From Jatrophihabitans cynanchi (GTDB taxonomy: Bacteria; Actinomycetota; Actinomycetes; Mycobacteriales; Jatrophihabitantaceae), in the NCBI RefSeq assembly GCF_027247405.1, contig NZ_CP097463.1:496001-560000 (forward strand): a stretch of DNA of 64,000 nucleotides, in the 5' to 3' direction. A program made the translations under genes and the position numbers. This document shows positions 8,158-16,338 of the stretch, one piece after another. Under the pieces are notes generated by a model, which had not been told where the DNA came from, made no database searches, and saw only the letters and a program-made list of their open reading frames with translations. Position 1 is the stretch's first letter. Each line of letters opens with the position of its first letter.

Positions 8158-9131
8158 GAATCGAGTACCTCCTCCACCGGCCTGCGGTGGGTCGATGGGG
8201 CGACGTCGGCGCGTCCGACTCGCATGAGCAGATGTGGATGCACCTCGAGACGCAGCGTCGTGCGCAGTTCCTCGCGCACCGCCCCGACCTCGATGGGCTG
8301 GGTGAACAGGCTGGCCGAGTAGCCGGCGTCGGTGAGCACCAGCCAGACGTGCTCGAGCGCCTCGCCGGCGCGCAACCACGCTGCCGGGTTCTCCGCCCTC
8401 GTGCCGAGCAGGATCAGGCACTGGTCCAGGCTCGAATGGGTCTGCGCGGGCAGCCAACCGGTGCCCGAGGTGTCGAAGTCGCGGATCGGGACGTCATCGC
8501 CGGACGTGCCGTCGACGTGCGGCACGACCATCGCCCGGACCCCGTCCAGCCGGCTCGGGTCGGACGTGGTCCAGCGCCGCAGCTCGGCGCGGTAGGCGGC
8601 GTCGGTGATCTGCGCGGAATCGGCGCGCTGGCTCAGCCGGGCGACGGCGGCCCGGTCCTCGGCGCCGTGCACCGGGTGGGCGACGGCGCCCTCGGCCGCC
8701 GCGACGGCGATGAGCTCGTCCAGCAGCTCCGGCGGCACCGCGACGTCTGTGAAGTGCCGGCGGTTCGTCTGCCGGTTGCGCATCGCGTGGTCCAGCCGCG
8801 CCAGCTCTGGGTCGGCCGGCAGGTCCGGACGGAGCTGCACGACGGCGACCACGTCCGGGCGGGCAGGATCGGGGAACCGGCGCACCGCGCAGCCCGCGCC
8901 GGAGGTGGCGAGCGAGACGCGCGCGTTGAGAACGGCGCAGCCCAGGCTCAGGAACATCTGCCGTCCTGTCGGGTCCAGCACCCCCAGCTGCCGCGAGCGG
9001 TCCGCCCTGATCTCCAGGGAGTCCGCCGAGATCGCGAAGCGCCAGGGCTGGGTGTTGTGCACCGATGGAGCGAGCGTCGCGGCCGAAACTGCGCGCCGCA
9101 GCAGGGTGATCCTCGACGTCGTGGTGACCAT
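8154..9131 (-). CDS. Acg-family nitroreductase-like flavoprotein (acg2)
   Basis: 325 aa, second Acg paralogue. Family motifs: APSVHNTQPWRF near the N-terminus, RNRQTNRRHF in the middle, and GEALEHVWLVLTDAGYS near the C-terminus. Start at the ATG at 9131. It heads an operon in which each junction overlaps (ATGA then GTGA). DosR-type boxes lie 57 bp upstream and further out, in the region shared with the divergent CBS-BON gene. Known Acg proteins bind flavin but their catalytic role is unproven. Confidence 0.88.
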   Translation of the reverse strand: MVTTTSRITLLRRAVSAATLAPSVHNTQPWRFAISADSLEIRADRSRQLGVLDPTGRQMFLSLGCAVLNARVSLATSGAGCAVRRFPDPARPDVVAVVQLRPDLPADPELARLDHAMRNRQTNRRHFTDVAVPPELLDELIAVAAAEGAVAHPVHGAEDRAAVARLSQRADSAQITDAAYRAELRRWTTSDPSRLDGVRAMVVPHVDGTSGDDVPIRDFDTSGTGWLPAQTHSSLDQCLILLGTRAENPAAWLRAGEALEHVWLVLTDAGYSASLFTQPIEVGAVREELRTTLRLEVHPHLLMRVGRADVAPSTHRRPVEEVLDS

Positions 9132-9187
9132 GCGTCCAGCACACCGGAACGGCGGTGGCGCGGGCAGATTCGATGGTCCCGCCGAGG

Positions 9188-9201
9188 GTGCCATTGGTCC
9201 C
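9188..9201 (-). promoter_or_regulatory. Putative DosR box for acg2 operon
   Basis: Minus strand reads GGGACCAATGGCAC, 57 bp upstream of acg2. The core GGGAC is intact with a partial right half. A related sequence GGGACCAATGGCCG occurs at 59628. Confidence 0.55.
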
Positions 9202-9274
9202 GATTCGGACACCTGATCCGGCGACCGCTCAGGTCGCGATCGCCGGCGCGCGGGACCGAACGTGGACAGCGCTC

Positions 9275-9288
9275 GGGACCAACGCCAC
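9275..9288 (+). promoter_or_regulatory. Putative DosR box for CBS-BON/USP operon
   Basis: GGGACCAACGCCAC, 36 bp before the CBS-BON start. Another GGGACCGAACG half-site lies at 9252. The cluster of three GGGAC elements in 100 bases is the main support. Confidence 0.5.
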
Positions 9289-9324
9289 TGTCCGGGCACG
9301 CCGGCACGGGGTTGACTGCGAGCC

Positions 9325-9930
9325 ATGAAGGCGAACGAGCTCATGACCACCGAGGTGCTGACGGTCGGCCCGGACACGTCGGTGCGCGCGGCCGCCGCCA
9401 CGATGGCCGCCAACCGGGTCACCTCGTTGCCGGTGGTCGACGACGACGGCCGGTTGATCGGGATCGTCAGCGAGATCGATCTGATCCGCGACCGGCTGCC
9501 CCGTGACCCACGCAGCCACCTGGCCGTGAACACGCAACCACAGCCCGATCCCGCGCAGGTGGTCTCGCAGGTGATGACCGAGGTGGTCGAGTGTCTCGGC
9601 GGCGGCGCCGACACCGCCGACGTGGCGGCGCTCATGGTCGACAACGACATTCGCGCCGTGCCCATCGTCGACGGCGGGACGTTGATCGGTATCGTCAGCC
9701 GCCGCGACCTGCTGCGCACCCTGCTGCGGGACGATGCGGTGCTCGCCGCCGAGGTCCGGGCGCGACTGGACGAGCTCGCCGGGAGCGAGCGCTGGCGGGC
9801 GTCCGTCCGCGACGGCGTCGCCACCATCCACGGGCCGTTCGACGACGCACGCCTGCGTGATGCCGCCGTCCGGCTGGTGAGCACCGTCCCGGGCATCATC
9901 CGGGTGCATGCGGACGGGCTGGGAAGATGA
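9325..9930 (+). CDS. CBS-domain pair with C-terminal BON domain
   Basis: 201 aa. Two CBS motifs (MTTEVLTVGPD to GIVSEIDLIRDR; VMTEVVE to GIVSRRDLLRTLL) form one Bateman module in the first 140 residues. The last 60 residues (VRDGVATIHGPFDDARLRDAAVRLVSTVPGI) are a BON domain. Known: such hypoxia-induced CBS proteins probably sense adenylate nucleotides; BON domains bind lipids or interfaces in other proteins. Stop overlaps the next USP start (ATGA). Confidence 0.88.
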   Translation: MKANELMTTEVLTVGPDTSVRAAAATMAANRVTSLPVVDDDGRLIGIVSEIDLIRDRLPRDPRSHLAVNTQPQPDPAQVVSQVMTEVVECLGGGADTADVAALMVDNDIRAVPIVDGGTLIGIVSRRDLLRTLLRDDAVLAAEVRARLDELAGSERWRASVRDGVATIHGPFDDARLRDAAVRLVSTVPGIIRVHADGLGR

Positions 9931-10367
9931 GCAGCAGCACCGACCCCGGCTCGAGCGCCGGCCGGATCGTCGTCGGCGTCGACGGATCGGAGCAGTCCGA
10001 GCAGGCACTGCGCTGGGCAACCCGGATGTCGCTGGCGACCGGGGCTCAGATCGACGCGGTCATCGCCTGGCACGTGCCGGTGGGCTACGGCGGCGCGTAC
10101 CTGCCCGAATCGTGGAGCCCGAAGGACGACGCGCGGGCCACGCTGACCCGCACGGTCGATGCGGTGTTCGCCGCGGGCCGGCCGACCGGAATGCGGCTGC
10201 TGGTGCGCCAGGGTCCGGCGACGCAGGCCCTGCTGGACGCCGGTAGGGGCGCCGAAATGCTGATCGTGGGCAGCCGCGGGCGCGGCGGCTTCGCCGGTTT
10301 GCTGCTCGGTTCGGTCAGTGCGGCCTGCGCGCAGCACGCCGGCTGCCCGGTGCTCATCGTCCGCTGA
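9927..10367 (+). CDS. Universal stress protein, single domain
   Basis: 146 aa single Usp domain with IVVGVDGSEQS at the N-terminus and VGSRGRGGFAGLLLGSVS, the full ATP-binding loop, near the C-terminus. Translationally coupled to the CBS-BON gene. The stop codon TGA coincides with the first three bases of the terminal inverted repeat of the inserted segment that follows, so the gene was not truncated by the insertion. Confidence 0.9.
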   Translation: MSSSTDPGSSAGRIVVGVDGSEQSEQALRWATRMSLATGAQIDAVIAWHVPVGYGGAYLPESWSPKDDARATLTRTVDAVFAAGRPTGMRLLVRQGPATQALLDAGRGAEMLIVGSRGRGGFAGLLLGSVSAACAQHAGCPVLIVR

Positions 10368-10386
10368 CCTCGGCAGGAAGTGTTGG

Positions 10387-10840
10387 TGATTGGTGGGTAA
10401 CGAGGACGGCCCGGCGCTCTGCCGATGACTGTTGGCGAACACCAGCCGATGAGAGTGGTCACTTGACGGCAGGTGTTCGGTGTCGTGGCTGACGCGTGCC
10501 TTCCGTGTCGTGTCCGACCGGCTGCACATGACAGAGGGAGTCGTCGCGCTGCGGGGCGTGCGGGTGGCGAACAGCGAAGCCGAGGCAGCACTGCCGCTGC
10601 GTTCTATGGCGAGAACGCCGAGGCAACGATTTGTGGCACTCGCTCACTCCGCTGCCGCCGCGTGAGCACGTCCACGACGACGCATCGAGCGTGCCGCGAG
10701 TGCGGCGAACTGCGCGGCGTGCACCACAGTGACGTCGCTGAGATCGCTCCACGGACGTTGGTCGCAGGTAGCGATTCGGGCAGCACATCGCCTCCGGCCA
10801 GTTATGCCGGGAGGTGGTGCCGGGCCATCGCACCCGGCCG
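10387..10840. other. No recognisable gene
   Basis: About 450 bases between the left inverted repeat and the membrane-protein gene. Short frames exist on both strands but none has a ribosome site plus a recognisable or compositionally convincing product. If the segment ever had its own transposase, this is the only unassigned room for remnants of it. Confidence 0.4.
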
Positions 10841-11218
10841 CTACGGAGCGCGCTTCGGAACGATGACGAGCATGTCGATCCCGTTCCCCGCGCTGTCCTT
10901 GTACTGCTGGTGAACGGCACGCACCGTATCACCGACGTGCAGTGCCTGACCCTCCTCATTCAGGATGTCACTGCACACCCGCTGGTGCGCCCCCTGGACG
11001 CAGCCAGCGCTGTGTGTGGTGTTGAGAATGTCGATCTTGCCGGTGAACGAGTTGCCGAGCACGCTCACGTCCCGATGCGTCTGCGTGTGCAGCGCCCAGC
11101 CGACCCATCCAGCCAGGAATAGCGCGACGGCAGCCCCGACGATGGACACCGCCACCTGAACCTTCCGTGACCGTGGAGGTAGGGCTGCCACCCGAGGTCG
11201 GGCCTTCGTAGTCTCCAT
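10841..11218 (-). CDS. Small single-pass membrane protein of unknown function
   Basis: 125 aa from an ATG at 11218, preceded by GAGGAGCGG. A basic N-terminus (about residues 1-20) is followed by one hydrophobic segment (VSIVGAAVALFLAGWVGWAL), then an extracytoplasmic domain with two cysteines (AGCVQG, QRVCSD), suggesting a disulfide. It starts 14 bases after the stop of the broken secreted-protein gene, so the pair formed an operon. I do not recognise a family. With the secreted partner it probably acts at the cell surface (inference from topology only). Confidence 0.6.
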   Translation of the reverse strand: METTKARPRVAALPPRSRKVQVAVSIVGAAVALFLAGWVGWALHTQTHRDVSVLGNSFTGKIDILNTTHSAGCVQGAHQRVCSDILNEEGQALHVGDTVRAVHQQYKDSAGNGIDMLVIVPKRAP

Positions 11219-11232
11219 GACGACCCCGCTCC

Positions 11233-11616
11233 TCAGGAGGTGGTGTACCACCAGGTAGCGGACACCGTCGGCGGATAGCTGCACGAACCGCAGTTGTACA
11301 CCCCGTCAACAGCGTTCGTGGACCGCGATCCGTCGCTCGGGCCGTTGCCCTTGCCGTCCCACTTTGTGGAGTAGCTGGTGGAATTGATGCTGTACAGCCC
11401 ATACGTCTCCGGGCAGTTGGTGGCAGTGTCGGACACACCGACTCCCTTGTACGCAAGAGAGAACGTCGTCTGGTGACAGGAGCCGATGCTGGCGGTGCTG
11501 GATGGGTTCCAGTCCTGGATCACGTTGCCGCTGCCGTACTTGTTGCCGAACTTCAAACCGGTGATGTGGTCACAGAACGTGCAGCCGGTGTCATGCATCG
11601 ACCCGCTGGCCCTGCG
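11233..11616 (-). pseudogene. Secreted-protein gene, C-terminal fragment (3 of 3)
   Basis: About 125 codons left of the IS3-type element. The protein is rich in Gly, Ser, Thr, Tyr and has paired cysteines (GCTFCDH, YNCGSCS), as in extracytoplasmic actinobacterial proteins. No catalytic motif or known family recognised. The reading frame continues in style from the fragment at 13181-13519 on the other side of the element. Confidence 0.6.
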
Positions 11617-11732
11617 TGTCAGGGTGAGTTGAGGCCAGCGGCTCTTAGCAAGTCCGCTCCGGCAGGGCGAGATTCAGGATGATGACCATGTCGAGTTCCG
11701 TGCTTTCTGCCCCTGTCGTCGATGATGGGTTC

Positions 11733-12125
11733 ATGAGTGGTTCCCAGCCGCGGGCCGGTGGTCCGTCTCGGCGGAGATCCTTTGCCCCAGCGGAGAAGTT
11801 GCAGCATCTGGCCGCCTATGACGAGGCGTGCCGGGTTGGTCAGGGCGGGGCGTATCTGCGGGAGCAGGGGCTGTACTCGTCTCAGGTCACCGAGTGGCGC
11901 AAGCTGCGTGACGCCGGTGTGCTCGAGGGCCGTGCGGCCGGCGCGAAGGTGGGCCGGTTGAGCGCGGAGCAGGCGGAGATCGCCCGGCTGCGGGGCCAGC
12001 TGGACAAGGCGCAGCGGCGTCTGGTGCGGACCGAGGTGGCGTTGGACATCATGGGAAAAGCGCACGCGCTCTTGGAGGAGATCTCCGAGAGCGCGCAGGA
12101 CGATCCGCCGTCCACGCGGCGTTGA
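11733..12125 (+). CDS. IS3-family transposase OrfA (helix-turn-helix)
   Basis: About 130 aa from the ATG at 11733 (an upstream in-frame GTG/ATG region at 11679 is also possible). N-terminal transposase-8-type helix-turn-helix (FAPAEKLQHLAAYDEA, LYSSQVTEWRKLRDAG) followed by a leucine-zipper-like coiled coil (AEIARLRGQLDKAQRRL). Its stop overlaps the OrfB start by four bases, so OrfB may be made by coupling or by programmed frameshifting. Confidence 0.75.
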   Translation: MSGSQPRAGGPSRRRSFAPAEKLQHLAAYDEACRVGQGGAYLREQGLYSSQVTEWRKLRDAGVLEGRAAGAKVGRLSAEQAEIARLRGQLDKAQRRLVRTEVALDIMGKAHALLEEISESAQDDPPSTRR

Positions 12126-13153
12126 TGGCCGCCTACCGGGCGCTGACCCTGGCTGGGATGACAACCCGCGACGCGGCTGGTCTGACCGGTGTCGCCCGAG
12201 CCACCGCCGGGCGCCCTGAGGCCCGGCCGGCCTCGACGACGTCGCGGCCGTCGCCACGCACCGCGCCGGCGAACCGGCTCAGCGTCGCTGAGCGGATCGA
12301 GGTGCTGGCCGTGCTCAACAGTGCGGAGTTCGTGGACCGCACGCCGCTGCAGATCTATGCGGTGCTGCTCGACCGCGGCCGGTATCTGTGTTCGGTGTCG
12401 AGCATGTATCGGGTGTTGGCCGCCAACGCCCAGGTCAAGGACCGGCGCCGGCTGGCCCGTCATCCGGCGCGGGTGCGCCCAGAACTGGTTGCGACCGGAC
12501 CCGGTGAGGTGTTCACCTGGGACATCACCAAACTGCGGGGCCCGGTCAAGGGCTCCTACTTCGACGCCTACGTGATGATCGACATCTACTCCCGTTACAT
12601 CGTCGGCGCCTGCGTGCACGTCACCGAATCCGCTGTCCTGGCTGAGGAAATGATGCAGGAGGTCTTCACCATCCACGGCACCCCGAGGGTGGTGCACGCC
12701 GATCGGGGCACCTCGATGACGTCGAAGACCGTGGCTGCGTTGCTCACCGACCTGAACGTGACCCGCTCACATTCACGGCCGCGGGTGTCGAATGACAACC
12801 CGTTCTCCGAGGCCTGGTTCAAGACGCTGAAGTACGCGCCGGTGTTCCCCGACAGGTTCGGCTCGCTGCAGCACGCCAGGTCGTTCCTCGACGAGTTCGT
12901 CCAGCATTACAACCACGAACACCACCACAGCGGCATCGGGCTGCACACGCCCGCTGACGTCCACTACGGCCTCACCGAAGCCATCGCCGAGCGACGAGCA
13001 AGCGCTCTGGCCGCGGCCCGCACGGCGACACCGCACCGGTTCAGCAGCGACACCGACCCGAAGATCCTCGACCTACCCGTCGCCGCCTGGATCAACCCAC
13101 CAATCACCCAGACCGAAGATCAAGAACAGGAGCCCGTCACCGCAGCCGCATAA
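12122..13153 (+). CDS. IS3-family transposase OrfB (DDE integrase)
   Basis: 343 aa. An N-terminal HTH_21-type region precedes the rve integrase core. DDE residues: D in VFTWDITKL, D in VVHADRGTSMTS, E in NDNPFSEAWFKTLKY, with the expected spacing (35 residues between the last D and E). Complete and apparently functional in sequence. Overlaps OrfA by four bases. Confidence 0.9.
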   Translation: MMAAYRALTLAGMTTRDAAGLTGVARATAGRPEARPASTTSRPSPRTAPANRLSVAERIEVLAVLNSAEFVDRTPLQIYAVLLDRGRYLCSVSSMYRVLAANAQVKDRRRLARHPARVRPELVATGPGEVFTWDITKLRGPVKGSYFDAYVMIDIYSRYIVGACVHVTESAVLAEEMMQEVFTIHGTPRVVHADRGTSMTSKTVAALLTDLNVTRSHSRPRVSNDNPFSEAWFKTLKYAPVFPDRFGSLQHARSFLDEFVQHYNHEHHHSGIGLHTPADVHYGLTEAIAERRASALAAARTATPHRFSSDTDPKILDLPVAAWINPPITQTEDQEQEPVTAAA

Positions 13154-13180
13154 CTCCCGCTGGCCTCAACCGCCTTGACA

Positions 13181-13519
13181 AATTCCGTGGACGCGATCGC
13201 GTCGGTGAGATACCAGATCGAACCACTGGTCGCGACCCGTCGGGTGACATCGCAGCCGTAGACGTGGCCGTGCCCGCCGTCGAACGACTGGTCCACGCAT
13301 GCGGGCGGATTGCTGACCTGGGTGCCGCCGCCGGTGTTGCTGTACGGCGAGGCCGTCCCCGACTTCTTCTTCGCAGTCTCGGTGGCTGAGTAAGTGGTGC
13401 CTACATCCTGAAACCCCGCGATGTCGGCCGGGTCGGCACCGAGGGCGAGCAGCTCGTCGTAGGCCGACATCGGCTGGATCGCCGCGAGTTGAGCGCTGAG
13501 TTGGGCCTTGTTCAGTGGG
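13181..13519 (-). pseudogene. Secreted-protein gene, middle fragment (2 of 3)
   Basis: About 110 codons between the two insertion sequences, reading NKAQLSAQLAAIQPMSAYDE then a DPADIAGFQDVG region and a Cys pair (PPACVDQ, VYGCDVTRR). The frame is open through both IS borders, so an apparent ATG at 13470 is internal and not a true start. Belongs with the fragments at 15771-16069 and 11233-11616. Confidence 0.6.
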
Positions 13520-13565
13520 CGGTTTCTAGCGATCGTTGCAACACCGGAGGTTTCCGGGAGCTGCT

Positions 13566-14783
13566 ATGGCGGGTCGTGGTCGGCGTGGTCGCGAGCCAGA
13601 TGTTGACAAGCGTGAGCGGTTTGCTGAGCTGATCGCGCAGGGGGTGAGTAACCGGCGGGCGTGCCAGCTCGTGGGCATCGCGCGCAAGACGGGGACACGC
13701 TGGCGGTTGGGGCGCACAGTCACGCTTCCCGACGGTCGCAAGCGCCACTATTCGCCCGTGGTCAACGCGCCGAGTCGAGAGATCTCGCCACGCTACCTGT
13801 ACGAGGACGAGCGGGTCCGTATCGCCGACCTGCGCCGGTCCGGGCTGAGCATGCGCGCGATCGCGGCCGAGTTGGGCAGGCCGGCGTCCACGGTCAGCCG
13901 CGAGCTGCGTCGTAACCGAGACCTGGACAGTGGGCGGTATCTGCCGTTCGCCGCGCAGCGGATGGCCGAGGCTCGCCGTACCCGGCCGGGCCGCAGCAAG
14001 CTGGTCAACGACGCCGAGCTGCGTGCGTTCGTGCAGGATCGGCTGGAGAAGCGGTGGAGTCCGGAGCAGATCGCCCACGCGCTGCGGGAGGAGTTCCCGA
14101 ACCGGCCGGACCGGCACCTGGTGCCGGAAACGATCTATCAGGCGATCTACCGACCCGGTTGTGGTGGGCTGCGCCGGGACCTGCCGCCGGTGCTGCGCAC
14201 TCGTCGACGGCGCCGTAAGCCGCATCGGCGCCCTGACCAGCGCCGGCCGACGAAGCTGGTGGATATGACGATGATCGACCAGCGGCCCGCGGAGGCGGCC
14301 GACCGGTCCGTTGCTGGGCACTGGGAAGGCGATTTGATCACCGGTGCGCAGAACCGGTCGGCGATCGGCACGCTGGTCGAACGGTGTTCCCGGTTCACGA
14401 TCTTGCTGCATCTACCCGAACGACACACCGCCGAGGCGGTTCGTGACGCGATCATCGCCGCGTTCGCGCCGCTGCCGCCGCAGCTGCGTCGGTCGTTGAC
14501 GTGGGATCAGGGCAGTGAGCTGGCGTTGCACGCTGAGATCGCTGCTGCGTTGGGTATGCCGGTGTTCTTCTGCGATCCTCACTCGCCGTGGCAGCGGCCG
14601 AGCAACGAGAACACCAACGGCCTGTTGCGTCAGTACTTCCCGAAGGGCAGCGACCTGCGCGTCCACGACGCCGTCCGGCTCGAGGAGGTCGCTGCCGAGC
14701 TGAATGACCGTCCCCGTAAGACCCTGGACTGGCACACCCCGGCCCGGCTGTTCATCGCGCCCGCAGGCGGTGTCCTAGCCTGA
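13566..14783 (+). CDS. IS30-family transposase
   Basis: 405 aa from the ATG at 13566. N-terminal helix-turn-helix (RIADLRRSGLSMRAIAAELG, SRELRRN), then the IS30 DDE core: D in HWEGDLITG, D in LTWDQGSELA, E in PSNENTNGLLRQYFPKG. Complete by length and motifs. An upstream in-frame start at 13536 is possible but less likely. The stop is five bases before the next gene. Confidence 0.92.
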   Translation: MAGRGRRGREPDVDKRERFAELIAQGVSNRRACQLVGIARKTGTRWRLGRTVTLPDGRKRHYSPVVNAPSREISPRYLYEDERVRIADLRRSGLSMRAIAAELGRPASTVSRELRRNRDLDSGRYLPFAAQRMAEARRTRPGRSKLVNDAELRAFVQDRLEKRWSPEQIAHALREEFPNRPDRHLVPETIYQAIYRPGCGGLRRDLPPVLRTRRRRRKPHRRPDQRRPTKLVDMTMIDQRPAEAADRSVAGHWEGDLITGAQNRSAIGTLVERCSRFTILLHLPERHTAEAVRDAIIAAFAPLPPQLRRSLTWDQGSELALHAEIAAALGMPVFFCDPHSPWQRPSNENTNGLLRQYFPKGSDLRVHDAVRLEEVAAELNDRPRKTLDWHTPARLFIAPAGGVLA

Positions 14784-14788
14784 ACCAT

Positions 14789-15022
14789 GTGATCGAGGAG
14801 GCCGCCGCCGATGCGGAGGAGGTCCGCCTGTCGGCCGACGACGCCGCAGAGCTGGCCGACCTGCTGCGGATCTGGCACGGCTGGCTTACCGGCGAGGACA
14901 CCGACCTGCTGGCCGCCTCACTGGAGCGCATGCCCGAGGGCCCGGACAGCGTCCCTGCGCTGCAAGTGATGCTGACCCGCCTGGCGGCGCGGCTCGATCC
15001 TCGCCGCGCGGTGGACTTCTGA
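14789..15022 (+). CDS. Unknown small protein inside the IS30 element
   Basis: 77 aa, GTG start five bases after the transposase stop. Acidic, Ala/Leu-rich and predicted mainly helical (LSADDAAELADLLRIWHGWL). No family recognised. Its tight spacing suggests it is co-transcribed with the transposase and travels as a passenger or accessory factor. Confidence 0.5.
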   Translation: MIEEAAADAEEVRLSADDAAELADLLRIWHGWLTGEDTDLLAASLERMPEGPDSVPALQVMLTRLAARLDPRRAVDF

Positions 15023-15046
15023 CCCGACGACGACGAGGGCGAACCG

Positions 15047-15715
15047 GTGCCGGACATGCGACGACGTACCCCAGAGCCACCACCGACGGGCATGCCCATC
15101 GTGGAGCACAAACCCGGGCTGGCGAAGGAGATGCTGCGCGAGTTGGCGCCTCTGCTGGCCGAGGAGGGTATCGACGTCGATGACATCGACGCGCCTGACC
15201 TGGAAACGTTGCAGGCGGCGATGAACCGTGCGGTCGAACGGCGCAACATGCAACTGTTCAGCCCGGTCGGTGAAGCTCGCGGGTACGCGATCACCACGCT
15301 GCGGCTGGCCATCGAAGCGATCGTCGATGACGACACTCGCAGCGCCGCCGCGGTAATCGACTCCGTCCCACCCGAGTCCCCGAACAACGACAGCGCCACT
15401 GTGGCCGGCTGCATCGGCGTCGCCCTCGGGCTACTCGACACCTGGCTGTCCGGCCACGACCTCGACGCTCCGACCGGGCTCGCCAGCCACGCTCGGCTGC
15501 CGGCCGGGCACTGGACCGGGGAACGTGCAGCCACCGACATCCTCACCCTCGCCGGCAAAGGCAGGGCGTTCCGCTCCCTCGACACACTGATCACCCGCCA
15601 AGGCGGGCAGCAGCTCCTCTATGGCTCAGTGCTCGCCCTCACCGCCGCAGCGCAGGCCTGGGCCCGCAACACCGACACGTCGCTGCTCGAACTCATCCAC
15701 ACCATCGTCCGCTGA
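15047..15715 (+). CDS. Unknown protein inside the IS30 element
   Basis: 222 aa from a GTG at 15047 (ATG at 15056 also possible). Acidic and helical, with no membrane segment, cysteine motif or catalytic motif that I recognise. It ends 31 bases before the right inverted repeat. Its position within the element argues for a passenger gene. It could be a transposition helper or an unrelated cargo; sequence alone does not tell. Confidence 0.5.
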   Translation: MPDMRRRTPEPPPTGMPIVEHKPGLAKEMLRELAPLLAEEGIDVDDIDAPDLETLQAAMNRAVERRNMQLFSPVGEARGYAITTLRLAIEAIVDDDTRSAAAVIDSVPPESPNNDSATVAGCIGVALGLLDTWLSGHDLDAPTGLASHARLPAGHWTGERAATDILTLAGKGRAFRSLDTLITRQGGQQLLYGSVLALTAAAQAWARNTDTSLLELIHTIVR

Positions 15716-15770
15716 CCAAGCACTACCATCCCGCCATCAAGTCGTCGTGTTGCGACGATGACTGGAACCC

Positions 15771-16069
15771 GCCGTGCCGTGGTTGGGACCATGGAGACAC
15801 CGCCCGAATGCTGGGTGGCGCTCACGCCGCTCGCCGTGATCTTTGCTGAGGTCGGGGCGTCGGGAATGATCGTCATCGGCGTGGCCGCGAACACCTTGGT
15901 GACGTCACCGTTCGCGGCGGTGTAGGTGGTGATGTACCCACCTGGCTGGGCCAAGACCGTCGTGGTCGCGACCGCCGCGGCCGACGCCGAGGTCGACGTC
16001 GGCACGACAACCGCCGCCCAGTGCCAGCGCCGCAGACCCGATGATGGACATGCGAGATCTCTTCTGCAC
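15771..16069 (-). pseudogene. Secreted-protein gene, N-terminal fragment with frameshift (1 of 3)
   Basis: From a GTG at 16069 (GGAGGGTGG upstream) the protein begins with a basic residue cluster and a hydrophobic signal-peptide core (MSIIGSAALALG). The frame then breaks: reading resumes two bases out of phase as AVVVPTSTSASAAAVATTT, an Ala/Ser/Thr signal-peptide end, and GGYITTYTAANGDVTKVF. A two-base loss (GGCGCGGCGG to GGCGGCGG) explains it; the divergent paralogous remnant at 16339 keeps the extra GC. So the gene is broken three ways: frameshift, IS30 and IS3 insertion. Confidence 0.6.
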
Positions 16070-16297
16070 TTGTGCCACCCTCCACTGTGATCGCGGAACG
16101 CGATCATTTGCGCAGAGTGTCCCGCCGGGGGTAACCCGGGTCAAGGGTAGACAGGCACGGACATTCGCGGCACGGAACAAGAAACATCAAACTGTGATAA
16201 ATGCCTGCGCCGCCTGCTTTCCGGGTGGGGGAAACGGGGTCGTGGCCACACCCGCCGCCTCGGACGGCACCGCCGCTTGCCCACCCCAGAACCAACA

Positions 16298-16337
16298 CTT
16301 CCTGCCGAGCTCATCGTCCGCTGAGCTCGACAGGAAG
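16298..16337. repeat. 16-base palindrome at right edge of inserted segment
   Basis: CTTCCTGCCGAGCTCA, eight-base spacer TCGTCCGC, then its complement with one mismatch. The left arm is the terminal inverted repeat of the inserted segment; the spacer is the target-site duplicate; the right arm may be the start of an adjacent related element or part of the original locus. It could also fold as a terminator. Confidence 0.55.
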
Positions 16338-16338
16338 C

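Larger units (their letters stand above)
11617..13180 (+). mobile_element. IS3-family insertion sequence
   Basis: 1.56 kb element with imperfect terminal inverted repeats: left TGTCAGGG..GTTGAGGCCAGCGG (11617-11641) and right, read inward, TGTCAAGGCGGTTGAGGCCAGCGGG (13180-13156, interrupted for length: TGTCAAGG then GTTGAGGCC). It carries OrfA (helix-turn-helix) and OrfB (DDE integrase) as in the IS3 family. No 3- or 4-base target duplication is visible, so the ends may have rearranged. It interrupts the secreted-protein gene. Confidence 0.8.
13521..15770 (+). mobile_element. IS30-family insertion sequence with two extra genes
   Basis: About 2.25 kb. The left end GGTTTCTAGCGATCGTTGC and the right end read inward, GGTTCCAGTCATCGTCGC, both followed by AACAC, form imperfect inverted repeats (one gap). 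A GC dinucleotide flanks both sides and could be a 2-base target duplication. The IS30 transposase fills the first half; two unknown genes lie between it and the right end. The element interrupts the secreted-protein gene near its 5' third. Confidence 0.7.
10364..16313. mobile_element. Inserted segment with 23-base terminal inverted repeats and 8-base target duplication
   Basis: The left end (10364-10386) and the right end read inward (16313-16291) match at 22 of 23 bases, starting TGA(C/G)CTCGGCAGGAAG. The eight bases just outside both ends are identical (TCGTCCGC at 10356-10363 and 16314-16321). This is the layout of a transposition event. Inside are a membrane-protein gene and a secreted-protein gene, plus an IS3-type and an IS30-type element inserted later. 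Without those, the segment would be about 2.1 kb and has no transposase of its own that I can see, so it may be non-autonomous or decayed. Caution: sequence just right of 16321 also resembles the repeat, so the exact boundary or a neighbouring second copy needs checking. Confidence 0.55.

Noticed and set aside
10473-10913. Plus-strand 146-codon frame between usp and the membrane-protein gene
   Set aside because: Arg/Cys-rich composition, no ribosome site and no recognisable domain; overlaps the membrane-protein gene antisense.
13120-13470. Independent 116-aa gene starting at ATG 13470
   Set aside because: The frame stays open upstream to the IS30 border and its C-terminus runs into the IS3 end; it is an internal piece of a broken gene.
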